Positions 1 to 5,796 are shown, counted from the stretch's first letter. The stretch is 6,585 nucleotides of DNA from Prevotellaceae bacterium (GCA_031258915.1 JAIRMD010000070.1:1-6585), one strand, 5' to 3'. Translations and numbers: made by a program. Notes: generated by a model from the letters alone, not told the origin.

Positions 1-11
1 ATTCTCAAGTA

Positions 12-43
12 CAAAGGTAGCCATTTTTATATAAAATATAAAA
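12..43 (-). promoter_or_regulatory. Leftward Bacteroidota-type promoter at the window edge
   Basis: On the minus strand, 19-12 reads TACCTTTG, an exact match to the Bacteroidota -7 consensus TAnnTTTG. A T-rich TTTT lies 20 bp upstream (43-40) where the -33 element is expected, and the spacer is very AT-rich. Transcription would start near position 5 and leave the window, so the served gene is not visible. An alternative reading is an ATG at 24-22 opening an ORF whose first eight codons (MATFVLEN) reach the edge. I prefer the promoter reading because the same octamer TACCTTTG occurs at two other intergenic sites in this window. Confidence 0.45.
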
Positions 44-63
44 TCGCTAATGGCAGGCTTATT

Positions 64-76
64 GCCGGCTGCCGGC
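64..76 (-). terminator. Short GC hairpin after the biotin carrier gene, possible terminator
   Basis: The minus strand has a perfect GCCGG / CCGGC stem with a CAG loop about 16 nt past the carrier stop codon. It is short and no immediate T-run follows, only AT-rich sequence some 20 nt further on. It could mark the end of the carboxylase cassette, but the evidence is weak. Confidence 0.25.
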
Positions 77-91
77 GAGGAGCTAAAACCT

Positions 92-424
92 CTACCGCTT
101 TACCTCAAACAAGCTCGCCCCCTTTGGGAATTTATCGCCCTCGCCGACAAATATTTCTACCACCACGCCATCGTGCGGGGCAAGGAGGGCGTTGTGCATT
201 TTCATGGCCACAAAAATCGCCAGCGTGTCGCCGGTCTTCACCCTTTGCCCCTTCTCGACCAGCAGCCGGAGCACGGTGCCGGGTATGAACGACATAACAA
301 TGTCAGGGTTGGGGCTTTTCCATGCTCTACGGTTGAGGTAGCGCTCGGTAACGTTGGTTGTGTATACGGTATCTAATATGCGCACCGTGCCGGGAGTCAG
401 ATTTTGTTGAATTTCTTCTTGCAT
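92..424 (-). CDS. Biotin carboxyl carrier protein subunit of an acyl-CoA carboxylase/decarboxylase
   Basis: This 110-residue protein carries the biotin that shuttles CO2 between the active sites of a biotin-dependent enzyme. Residues about 42-108 form a biotinyl (barrel-sandwich) domain. The biotinylation motif is AMKM (73-76) with Lys75 as the acceptor, preceded by the usual GQRVKTGD turn and followed by LAPHDGVV and GEGDKFPKG. The residue before AMKM is Val, where Glu is common (EAMKM). Residues 21-50 (YLNRR...SFIPGT) resemble the lead-in of small Bacteroidota carriers. There is no Ala/Pro-rich linker of the sort seen in sodium-pump gamma subunits. The gene starts 19 bp after the carboxyltransferase stop on the same strand, so the two are almost certainly cotranscribed and work together. 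The ATG at 424-422 has an A/T-rich leader without Shine-Dalgarno. The family call is firm; the substrate of the complex is not known. Confidence 0.9.
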   Translation of the reverse strand: MQEEIQQNLTPGTVRILDTVYTTNVTERYLNRRAWKSPNPDIVMSFIPGTVLRLLVEKGQRVKTGDTLAIFVAMKMHNALLAPHDGVVVEIFVGEGDKFPKGASLFEVKR

Positions 425-443
425 AGACTTAAAATGTTACGGG

Positions 444-1985
444 TTAAAACGGAGGAATACCGTGTTTTTTTGCAGGCATTCCCGCGTTTTTGTTCACCGA
501 CACCTTAATGGCGTGCAGCAGGAACTTGCGCGTATCCTTCGGGTCAATCACCGAGTCGATGTAGCCCTTGGAGGCGGCCACGTAGGGGTTGGCAAATTTT
601 TCGCGGTACTCGGCGACCTTTTGCTTGCGCACTTCCTCCGGGTTTGCGGCCTCGGTAATTTCCTTTTTGAAGATGATGTTAGCCGCGCCCTCCGGCCCCA
701 TGACGGCAATCTCGGCGTTTGGCCACGCAAACACAAAGTCGGCGCGGAGGTGGCGCGAGTTCATGGCGATGTAGCCGCCGCCGTAGGCCTTGCGCAGGAT
801 AACGGTAATTCTGGGTACGGTGGCCTCGCTGTAGGAGTACAGCATTTTTGCTCCGTGCCGGATAACGCCCGCGTGCTCTTGGTCAACGCCGGGCAGGTAG
901 CCGGGCAAGTCCTCGAAGGTAACGATGGGGATGTTGAACGCGTCGCAGTAGCGGATGAAGCGCGCCGCCTTGTCCGCCGAGTCGCAGTCCAGCACGCCGG
1001 CCATGACGCAGGGCTGGTTGGCCACAAAGCCCACCGTTTCGCCGTTGAGCCGGCCAAACCCGATGACGATGTTGGCCGCCCACAGCGCTTGCACCTCAAA
1101 AAAATCGGAGCCGTCCACCACGGCGCGGATGACGTTGCGCATGTCGTAGGGCTGCGTGGGGTCTTCGGGCACTATTTCGTCAACCCTGTACTCGGCCTTC
1201 GGCTCGCGCGGCTCAAAGGCGAGCGCCTTGCGCTGGTTGTGCCACGGGATGAAGGTGATGAGCCGCTTGATTTGCTCAAAGCACTCCGATTCGCTACGGG
1301 CAAAGAAGTGCGCGTTGCCGGTGAGCTCGCTGTGCACCCGCGCCCCGCCCAGCTCCTCCATCGATACTTCTTCGCCCAGCACGGTCTTGATTACCTCTGG
1401 CCCGGTGATGAACATTTTGGAGATGTTCTCCACCACAAACACAAAGTCGGTGAGCGCGGGCGAGTACACTGCGCCGCCGGCGCAGGGGCCAAGGATGACC
1501 GAAATTTGGGGGATAATGCCGCTGTTGAGCGTGTTGCGAAAGAAAATTTCGCCGTACCCGGCGAGCGAGCTTACGCCCTCCTGGATGCGCGCGCCGCCGG
1601 AGTCGTTGATGCCGATGATGGGCATGCGCATGCGCAGCGCGTAGTCCATGATTTTGGTGATTTTGCGGGCGTGCATCGAGCCGAGCGACCCGCCGGCCAC
1701 CGTGAAGTCCTGCGCGTAGATGGCTATGGGCGACCCGTACAGCGTACCCGTACCGATAATCACCCCGTCGCCCGCCAGCTTTTTATCCTGCATGCCGAAG
1801 TCGCGCACGTCGTGCTCCACAAACAAATCGTACTCGTGGAACGAGCCTTCGTCCACAAGCAGCAAAATTCGCTCGCGCGCGGTGAGCTTACCCATCGACT
1901 TTTGCTTGGCAATAGCCTGCTCTCCACCACCCTGCTGCGCTTCCTCCAGCTTTTTTTGCAGCTCTTCTACTTTTTGATTTTCCAT
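444..1985 (-). CDS. Acyl-CoA carboxyltransferase subunit (propionyl-CoA carboxylase beta / methylmalonyl-CoA decarboxylase alpha family)
   Basis: This 513-residue cytosolic subunit transfers a carboxyl group between biotin and an acyl-CoA, most often propionyl-CoA/methylmalonyl-CoA in this family. It has the usual full length and two crotonase-fold halves. The N-terminal half (about 5-260) holds GKLTARERI (32-40), the oxyanion segment SGGARIQEG (129-137) and GPCAGGAVYSPALTD (166-180). The C-terminal half (about 265-510) holds DLPGYLPG (359-366), YGGGYIAM (401-408) and FAWPNAEIAVMGPEGA (419-434), and it ends KKHGIPPF. The position I align to the substrate-selecting Asp of actinobacterial PccB appears to be Ile406, so propionyl specificity is not certain. 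The partner carrier gene follows at 424-92. A biotin carboxylase (accC) would make it a carboxylase and an OadB/MmdB membrane subunit a sodium-pumping decarboxylase; neither is in the window. I therefore give no gene symbol. The ATG at 1985-1983 follows an A/T-rich leader. Confidence 0.93.
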   Translation of the reverse strand: MENQKVEELQKKLEEAQQGGGEQAIAKQKSMGKLTARERILLLVDEGSFHEYDLFVEHDVRDFGMQDKKLAGDGVIIGTGTLYGSPIAIYAQDFTVAGGSLGSMHARKITKIMDYALRMRMPIIGINDSGGARIQEGVSSLAGYGEIFFRNTLNSGIIPQISVILGPCAGGAVYSPALTDFVFVVENISKMFITGPEVIKTVLGEEVSMEELGGARVHSELTGNAHFFARSESECFEQIKRLITFIPWHNQRKALAFEPREPKAEYRVDEIVPEDPTQPYDMRNVIRAVVDGSDFFEVQALWAANIVIGFGRLNGETVGFVANQPCVMAGVLDCDSADKAARFIRYCDAFNIPIVTFEDLPGYLPGVDQEHAGVIRHGAKMLYSYSEATVPRITVILRKAYGGGYIAMNSRHLRADFVFAWPNAEIAVMGPEGAANIIFKKEITEAANPEEVRKQKVAEYREKFANPYVAASKGYIDSVIDPKDTRKFLLHAIKVSVNKNAGMPAKKHGIPPF

Positions 1986-2167
1986 AATTTAGATGTTTTG
2001 TTTAACAAGCAACCTCGCGCCAGCGCCTTAATTTTATGGCGTAAAGATATTTTAAACAGGTGCTTACGCTTTGACTGTTTTAGCAAAAAAGCGAGGCTTT
2101 CAAAAATTCGCGCTGCAAGTATAGGCATTTATTATGAAATATGCATCTTTATTTTTTTATTAACAAT

Positions 2168-2175
2168 CAAACGTA
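2168..2175 (-). promoter_or_regulatory. Possible leftward -7 element for the carboxyltransferase cassette
   Basis: The minus strand reads TACGTTTG, an exact TAnnTTTG match, about 180 bp upstream of the carboxyltransferase start. No TTG is found at the expected -33 spacing. Weaker near-matches lie closer to the gene (TATACTTG at 2123-2116, TATCTTTA at 2049-2042). The real start could be any of these. Confidence 0.35.
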
Positions 2176-2231
2176 TTGGTAGCCTGACACCGTTGTTGAT
2201 AAAATGTTCACAATGGGCAATGCTTGACGCT

Positions 2232-2243
2232 ATGCCATGGCAT
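2232..2243. repeat. Perfect 12-bp palindrome ATGCCATGGCAT
   Basis: A perfect dyad without spacer lies between the possible leftward -7 element (2168-2175) and the rightward promoter (2415-2444). It could be a binding site for a dimeric regulator of the carboxylase genes, or chance. No second copy is visible in the window. Confidence 0.3.
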
Positions 2244-2263
2244 TAGTAAGGGGAGATGAAGGT

Positions 2264-2314
2264 GGATAATCTGCGTTCATCTATTAAATCTGCGCTATCT
2301 GCGTGCTAATATCC
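2264..2314. repeat. Decayed short repeats with three ATCTGCG units
   Basis: ATCTGCG occurs at 2269-2275, 2288-2294 and 2297-2303, with a degenerate unit near 2279, suggesting an eroded tandem array of period about 9-10. The block is bounded by GGATA (2264-2268) and TATCC (2310-2314), which are complementary. I recall similar ATCTGCG-type text from intergenic DNA of other bacteria, but I cannot search for it here. Confidence 0.5.
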
Positions 2315-2335
2315 TTTTGAGGCAGCCCCATTCAA

Positions 2336-2373
2336 CAATTCAAAGATTGGGCTTGCGCCGAATTTTTGAATTG
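2336..2373. repeat. Long AT-stem hairpin
   Basis: The arms 2336-2348 (CAATTCAAAGATT) and 2361-2373 (AATTTTTGAATTG) form a 13-bp stem with one G-T wobble at 2345/2364. After a G-G mismatch, an inner GGC/GCC stem (2350-2352 / 2357-2359) closes a TTGC loop. Neither strand has an immediate T-run, so it is not a typical terminator. It lies about 40 bp upstream of the rightward promoter and could be a repeat fossil or a regulatory structure. Confidence 0.5.
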
Positions 2374-2414
2374 CTGATTTACTCTGTAAAAAATCTTTTT
2401 TCATTCGCACGCGC

Positions 2415-2444
2415 TTGGAAATCCGGAATTTTCATCTAATTTTG
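2415..2444 (+). promoter_or_regulatory. Rightward Bacteroidota-type promoter for the helical-protein/rnhA/methyltransferase genes
   Basis: TTG at 2415-2417 is followed, after exactly 19 bp, by TAATTTTG at 2437-2444. This fits both the -33 element and the TAnnTTTG -7 element of Bacteroidota promoters at their usual spacing. Transcription should begin near 2450, giving a leader of about 120 nt before the ATG at 2571. It is the best-formed promoter in the window. Confidence 0.7.
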
Positions 2445-2570
2445 CGGGATGAATGCAAGAGAAAAATGTACAGGCGTAAGCTCATGCAGCGCGCTATAAA
2501 AAATTTCAGACCGATGCAGATTGCTTAAAATATCTGTCAGCAATAAAATGGCAAAAAAGATATATGCTAT

Positions 2571-4157
2571 ATGACAATTGTGGCTTCAACCTCTAAAATC
2601 AAACCCGACCCTGTTTTAGAGCTCATCAAGTCGATGACTAAGGCCGAAAAGCGCTCGTTCCGCCTGTACGCCACGCGGATTGACGACAGCAAAAACGCCA
2701 AATTCATTGCGCTCTTTGACGCTATGGATGAAATTGCGGCGTTTGACGAGGCAAAAATTCTGAAAAAAAGCGGCATCCCGAAATCGCAGCTGGCAAACGT
2801 AAAGGGTTACCTCTACCGCCAGCTGCTCACCAGCCTGCGCCAGAGCGGTGTGGACGGCTACGATGACATCTCGCTGCACGAGCTGCTTGACTTTGCGCGC
2901 ATCCTTTACGCCAAGGGCATGTACAAGCAAAGCCTTAAATTCTTAGACCGCGCCAAGCATCAGGCAACGAGGCGGCAGCAGTTTACCATAGCGCTGGAGA
3001 TAGTAGAGTTTGAAAAGCTGATAGAGTCGCAGTTCATAACCCGCAGCTCTACAACCCGCGCCGACGACCTTACTGCCGAAGTGCAAAGCCTAAGCAACAC
3101 CATACAAAAGGCCAGCGAATTTTCCAACCTCGCCATCCAGCTCTACGCGCTGTACCTCAAGCGCGGCCACGTGCGCAACCGCAACGACATCATGTTTGTT
3201 GAGGACTACTTTGCCAAGCACCGCCCCAAGTTTGACGTGCGCAAGCAGGGGGTGCACGAGCTGCTGTACATGAACCTGTCCAACTACTGGTACAGCTACA
3301 TCCTGCAAGATTTTTTGGCGTGCTACCGCCACACGCAGCGCAACGTGGACTTGTTTGCCGAGTACCCCATGCTCAAGCAAAGCATGTCGGGACTGTACTT
3401 CAAATCGTTCAACTATCTCCTCGAAAGCCTTTTCTACCTGCGCCACTACTCGCGCTTCAAGGAGGTGCTGGAGGCTGTCCACGAGGAGATAGTAAAAAAG
3501 AAAAACATCATCAACCAAAACGCCGAAATCTTGGCCCGCTCCTTTTACTACGCCAACCGCATGAACTTGCACTTCATGGACGGCACGTTTTCCGACGGCT
3601 TGGAGATTGTCCCAGAGCTGCTTGACTTCATTGAGGAAAATAAAAACAAAATCGACCAGCACCACATCCTTGTTTTCTACTACAAGGTGGCGTGCCTCTA
3701 CTTTGGCAGCGGCGAGTTTAAAAAATCAGCGTCGTTTCTCAACAAAATTATTGACACGCACGATGAGGATGTGCGCGCCGACTTGCAGTGCTTTGCCCGC
3801 ATCCTTTGCCTCATTGCCACCTACGAGAGCGGCGACGATTTGATGATGGAGCACCAAATAAAATCGACCTACCGCTTTTTGGTAAAGATGAACGACCTGA
3901 ACGTAGTGCAGCACGAGATACTAGCCTTTTTGCGCAAGCTCGATACGTTTTACCGCAACGACATCAACGACCTGTTCCGTGCGCTGCACGAGAAGCTGCT
4001 GCTGTACGAAAACATGCCCTACGAAAAGCGCCCGTTCCTTTACCTCGATCTCACCTCGTGGCTCGAGAGCAAAATGAAAAACGTATCGGTGCAGGAGGTT
4101 ATCCGGCAAAAATTTATCTACCGCAGCAGCGGCGTAGCAGGCAGCTTGAAAACTTAA
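2571..4157 (+). CDS. Conserved helical (TPR-like) protein of unknown function
   Basis: I do not recognise a named function for this 528-residue protein. It is almost entirely alpha-helical by composition, rich in Leu, Tyr, Phe and charged residues, with no signal peptide or membrane segment, so it is likely cytoplasmic. The N-terminus has a block, KSMTKAEKRSFRLYA (20-34), that I associate with a Bacteroidota-specific family, then KGYLYRQLLTSLR (78-90). Degenerate TPR-like helix pairs are visible at about 111-132 (ILYAKGMYKQSLKFLDRAKH) and 371-393 (YKVACLYFGSGEFKKSASFL and following residues). Such repeats usually form protein-binding scaffolds. It is the first gene after the promoter at 2415-2444, with rnhA following 12 bp later and in the same frame. 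The ATG at 2571 overlaps the TGA of an 8-codon ORF (2548-2574). Expression of the ORF is well supported by length and context; any role in RNA metabolism is guessed from its neighbours. Confidence 0.85.
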   Translation: MTIVASTSKIKPDPVLELIKSMTKAEKRSFRLYATRIDDSKNAKFIALFDAMDEIAAFDEAKILKKSGIPKSQLANVKGYLYRQLLTSLRQSGVDGYDDISLHELLDFARILYAKGMYKQSLKFLDRAKHQATRRQQFTIALEIVEFEKLIESQFITRSSTTRADDLTAEVQSLSNTIQKASEFSNLAIQLYALYLKRGHVRNRNDIMFVEDYFAKHRPKFDVRKQGVHELLYMNLSNYWYSYILQDFLACYRHTQRNVDLFAEYPMLKQSMSGLYFKSFNYLLESLFYLRHYSRFKEVLEAVHEEIVKKKNIINQNAEILARSFYYANRMNLHFMDGTFSDGLEIVPELLDFIEENKNKIDQHHILVFYYKVACLYFGSGEFKKSASFLNKIIDTHDEDVRADLQCFARILCLIATYESGDDLMMEHQIKSTYRFLVKMNDLNVVQHEILAFLRKLDTFYRNDINDLFRALHEKLLLYENMPYEKRPFLYLDLTSWLESKMKNVSVQEVIRQKFIYRSSGVAGSLKT

Positions 4158-4169
4158 AAGTTCGAAAAT

Positions 4170-4658
4170 TTGGCAAAAGTTGTAATTTATACCGATGGCT
4201 CAGCGCTTGGCAACCCGGGGCCGGGCGGTTACGGCGTGATTTTGATTTCCGGCGTTCACCGCAGAGAGCTTTCGCAGGGCTACGCGCTCACCACCAACAA
4301 CCGCATGGAGCTGATGGCGGTCATTGCGGGCTTGGAGGCGCTCAAAACCGATGGCTGCGAGGTAACCGTTTACTCCGACTCCAAATACGTGGTAGACGCG
4401 GTGGAGAAAAAATGGGTGTTTGCGTGGGCTGCTACGCCCGACTTTAAGGGCAAAAAAAATCCCGACTTGTGGCTGCGATTCTTGAGAGCGTACCGTCGGC
4501 ACGCGGTGCGGTTTGTGTGGGTTAAAGGGCACGCCAATAACCCCAACAACGAGCGGTGCGACCGCATGGCGATAGCTGCCGGAAAGGGAAAAAACCTGCC
4601 GGCAGATAAAGGATACCTGTGTCAAGTAGGTATCCCGAGCTTAGGGTTAGGGTTATAA
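4170..4658 (+). CDS. rnhA: Ribonuclease HI
   Basis: This 162-residue cytosolic endonuclease cuts the RNA strand of RNA-DNA hybrids (R-loops, primers). All key residues are present: Asp9 in YTDGS, Glu47 in NNRMEL, Asp70 in YSDSKYV and Asp131 in NERCDRMA, plus the flexible-loop His121 in VKGHAN. It also has NPGPGGYG (15-22) and the basic WVFAWA region of the substrate handle. The start is TTG at 4170. No ATG or GTG precedes it in frame after the previous gene's TAA (4155-4157), and the first internal Met (46) would remove Asp9. The gene lies 12 bp after the helical-protein gene in the same reading frame. The usual C-terminus should end near DKGY (about residue 149); the remaining tail (LCQVGIPSLGLGL) is encoded by an inverted repeat and TTAGGG repeats, and looks like an accidental extension. 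Confidence 0.96.
   Translation: MAKVVIYTDGSALGNPGPGGYGVILISGVHRRELSQGYALTTNNRMELMAVIAGLEALKTDGCEVTVYSDSKYVVDAVEKKWVFAWAATPDFKGKKNPDLWLRFLRAYRRHAVRFVWVKGHANNPNNERCDRMAIAAGKGKNLPADKGYLCQVGIPSLGLGL
4611..4635. repeat. 8-bp inverted repeat in the 3' end of rnhA
   Basis: GGATACCT (4611-4618) and AGGTATCC (4628-4635) form a perfect 8-bp stem with a 9-nt loop, inside the last codons of rnhA. No T-run follows, so it is not an obvious terminator. It may stabilise or process the mRNA between rnhA and the methyltransferase gene. Confidence 0.5.
4641..4655 (+). repeat. Two TTAGGG units at the end of rnhA
   Basis: TTAGGG TTAGGG TTA occupies the last codons before the TAA and encodes the LGLGL tail. The telomere-like look is probably coincidental, but together with the adjacent inverted repeat and heptamer array it marks a repeat-rich junction. 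Confidence 0.5.
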
Positions 4659-4676
4659 TGTTGCCAAGTCCGCAGG

Positions 4677-4710
4677 GAAATCCGAAATCTGAAATCTGAA
4701 ATCTGAAATC
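4677..4710 (+). repeat. Heptamer tandem repeat (GAAATCT) before the methyltransferase gene
   Basis: Five head-to-tail 7-bp units are visible: GAAATCC, three GAAATCT and a partial GAAATC. The array ends 5 bp before the methyltransferase ATG at 4716, so it occupies the ribosome-binding region. Changes in copy number would not shift a reading frame, since it is non-coding, but would alter the leader. Confidence 0.85.
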
Positions 4711-4715
4711 AACTT

Positions 4716-5615
4716 ATGCAAGCCAACCTTCTCCTACTTTCGCCCGATAGCTTTAGGGATTACGAGCTGGTAGACTGCGGTAGCTTTGAGAAGCTGGAGC
4801 GGTTTGGGCAGTACGTTACGCGGCGCCCGGAGCCAAAGGCTGTGTGGGCACCGTCGCTGCCCGAGAGCGAGTGGAGAGCGCTGGCGCACGCTACCTTTCA
4901 GCACAAAAAAGGCGCAAAGAGCAACCCCGACGAGCGCGGAACGTGGACAAAAAAATCGGGTATGCCCGACCGCTGGCTCATAAGCTACCTGCACAACGGG
5001 CTGGACATGACGCTGAGGCTTGGGCTTACCTCGTTCAAGCACGTGGGCGTGTTTCCCGAGCAGGCAGCCAACTGGGACTTTATTTACAGCGCGTGCCGCC
5101 GGCTAAAAAAAGGCGCAAGGGTACTCAACCTGTTTGCCTACACCGGCGGCGCCTCGCTTGCGGCGCGCGCAGCGGGCGCCGATGTCACCCACCTCGACTC
5201 AGTAAGGCAAGCGGTAACGTGGGCCAGCGACAACATGCAGGCAAGCCGCCTTGACGGTATCCGCTGGCTGGTGGACGATGCGCTGAAGTACGTGCGGCGG
5301 CAGGTGCGCCGAGGGGCGAAGTACAGCGGCATCGTCCTCGACCCGCCGGCGTACGGCCGCGGCCCCGACGGCGAGCGCTGGCTGCTGGGCGAGGGAATCT
5401 TGGAGCTGATGAGCGGTGTAGAAAAGATGCTCGAAAAGCAAGGCTCGTTTTTGGTGCTCAACCTTTACGCGCTGGGCTTCTCTTCGGTAGCTTGCGATAC
5501 GCTGGTGAGCAGCGTTTTTGGCCATCCGCCGCAGCGCGAGAGCGGAGAGCTGGCGCTGAAGGACAGCTTTGGGAAGCAGCTTCCGCTAAGCGTATTTACC
5601 CGGTTTGCAAGGTAG
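4716..5615 (+). CDS. Class I SAM-dependent RNA methyltransferase (COG1092 / RlmI-like)
   Basis: This 299-residue enzyme very probably methylates RNA, most likely 23S rRNA, using S-adenosylmethionine. The Rossmann-fold catalytic domain runs from about 90 to 299. Motif I is VLNLFAYTGGAS (136-147), the acidic ribose-binding residue is Asp161 in HLDSVRQAV, Asp187-Asp188 follow the next strand, and motif IV is DPPAYGRG (209-216). GVFPEQ (111-116) sits where RlmI-type enzymes have a similar turn. RlmI proteins are about 100 residues longer because of an N-terminal PUA domain; I do not recognise one in residues 1-90 here, so the target base may differ. I can see no catalytic cysteine next to the DPP motif as in typical m5C enzymes. 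The ATG at 4716 is preceded by an in-frame TGA at 4704-4706. It starts 57 bp after rnhA and is probably cotranscribed with it. Confidence 0.85.
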   Translation: MQANLLLLSPDSFRDYELVDCGSFEKLERFGQYVTRRPEPKAVWAPSLPESEWRALAHATFQHKKGAKSNPDERGTWTKKSGMPDRWLISYLHNGLDMTLRLGLTSFKHVGVFPEQAANWDFIYSACRRLKKGARVLNLFAYTGGASLAARAAGADVTHLDSVRQAVTWASDNMQASRLDGIRWLVDDALKYVRRQVRRGAKYSGIVLDPPAYGRGPDGERWLLGEGILELMSGVEKMLEKQGSFLVLNLYALGFSSVACDTLVSSVFGHPPQRESGELALKDSFGKQLPLSVFTRFAR

Positions 5616-5625
5616 CGGCAGGGGC

Positions 5626-5671
5626 AAAAAAAATCTCCGTGATAAACTTGCTCGTTTGCTTCACGAAGATT
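5626..5671 (-). terminator. Leftward intrinsic terminator between the methyltransferase gene and the tRNA region
   Basis: Read on the minus strand, AATCTTCGTGA (5671-5661) pairs with TCACGGAGATT (5642-5632) over 11 bp with one G-U pair. An inner AAAC/GTTT stem (5654-5657 / 5644-5647) closes the loop, and T8 follows (5633-5626). The stem is A/T-rich at its base but the shape is that of a rho-independent terminator for leftward transcripts. On the plus strand the stem has a C-A mismatch and no T tail. No annotated gene is transcribed leftward here, which implies an unseen minus-strand transcript. Confidence 0.5.
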
Positions 5672-5701
5672 CAAAAACCCAATCATGGCAAATAATTAGG
5701 G

Positions 5702-5730
5702 TTGTTTATGGTGAAAGGCTGCTACCTTTG
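5702..5730 (+). promoter_or_regulatory. Rightward Bacteroidota-type promoter without an evident gene
   Basis: TTG (5702-5704), an 18-bp spacer and TACCTTTG (5723-5730) match the -33/-7 pattern. Transcription would begin near 5736. The next gene-like feature is the tRNA at 6020, which has its own promoter, so this one may drive a small RNA, a short peptide or a long tRNA precursor. Confidence 0.5.
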
Positions 5731-5788
5731 CGCATGTACCTAACTCATAAGCGCCTTATCCGTTTGCGGCGGCTCTTTCATTCACCTG

Positions 5789-5796
5789 CAAATATA
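5789..5796 (-). promoter_or_regulatory. Leftward -7 element facing the T8 terminator
   Basis: The minus strand reads TATATTTG, an exact TAnnTTTG. The nearest upstream TTG (minus strand, 5823-5821) is 24 bp away, longer than the usual spacing. A transcript starting near 5783 and ending at the terminator at 5626 would be about 155 nt long. Confidence 0.35.

Larger units (their letters stand above)
1986..2570. other. Divergent intergenic region, 585 bp, no gene
   Basis: This AT-rich region separates the leftward carboxyltransferase from the rightward helical-protein gene. It holds a strong rightward promoter, a possible leftward -7 element, a 12-bp palindrome, decayed ATCTGCG repeats and a long AT-stem hairpin, each listed separately. 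Only tiny ORFs occur: 16 codons from 2449, 17 codons from 2256 and 8 codons from 2548. None has features of a real protein. Confidence 0.8.

Noticed and set aside
50..376. 108-codon plus-strand frame over the biotin carrier
   Set aside because: Antisense shadow of the biotinyl-domain gene; no recognisable domain.
462..2246. 594-codon open frame on the plus strand opposite the carboxyltransferase
   Set aside because: It is an antisense shadow caused by GC-biased codons of the clearly real minus-strand gene. The translation is low-complexity Val/Ala/His/Arg text without any family motif.
2256..2309. 17-codon ORF after a GGGGAG stretch
   Set aside because: The purine run is too close to the ATG for a ribosome site and the peptide is just translated ATCTGCG repeats.
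3090..3665. 191-codon minus-strand frame inside the helical-protein gene
   Set aside because: Antisense shadow, Val/His/Gln-rich, without motifs, fully inside a better gene.
3788..4447. 219-codon plus-strand frame spanning the junction of the helical-protein gene and rnhA
   Set aside because: It overlaps both real genes out of frame; composition is Arg/Pro/Ala-rich shadow text.
4641..4655. TTAGGG units as a telomere or chromosome end
   Set aside because: Only two units, in coding sequence, flanked by bacterial genes on both sides.
4677..4710. Heptamer array as a CRISPR
   Set aside because: Units are 7 bp, directly adjacent, with no spacers and no cas genes.
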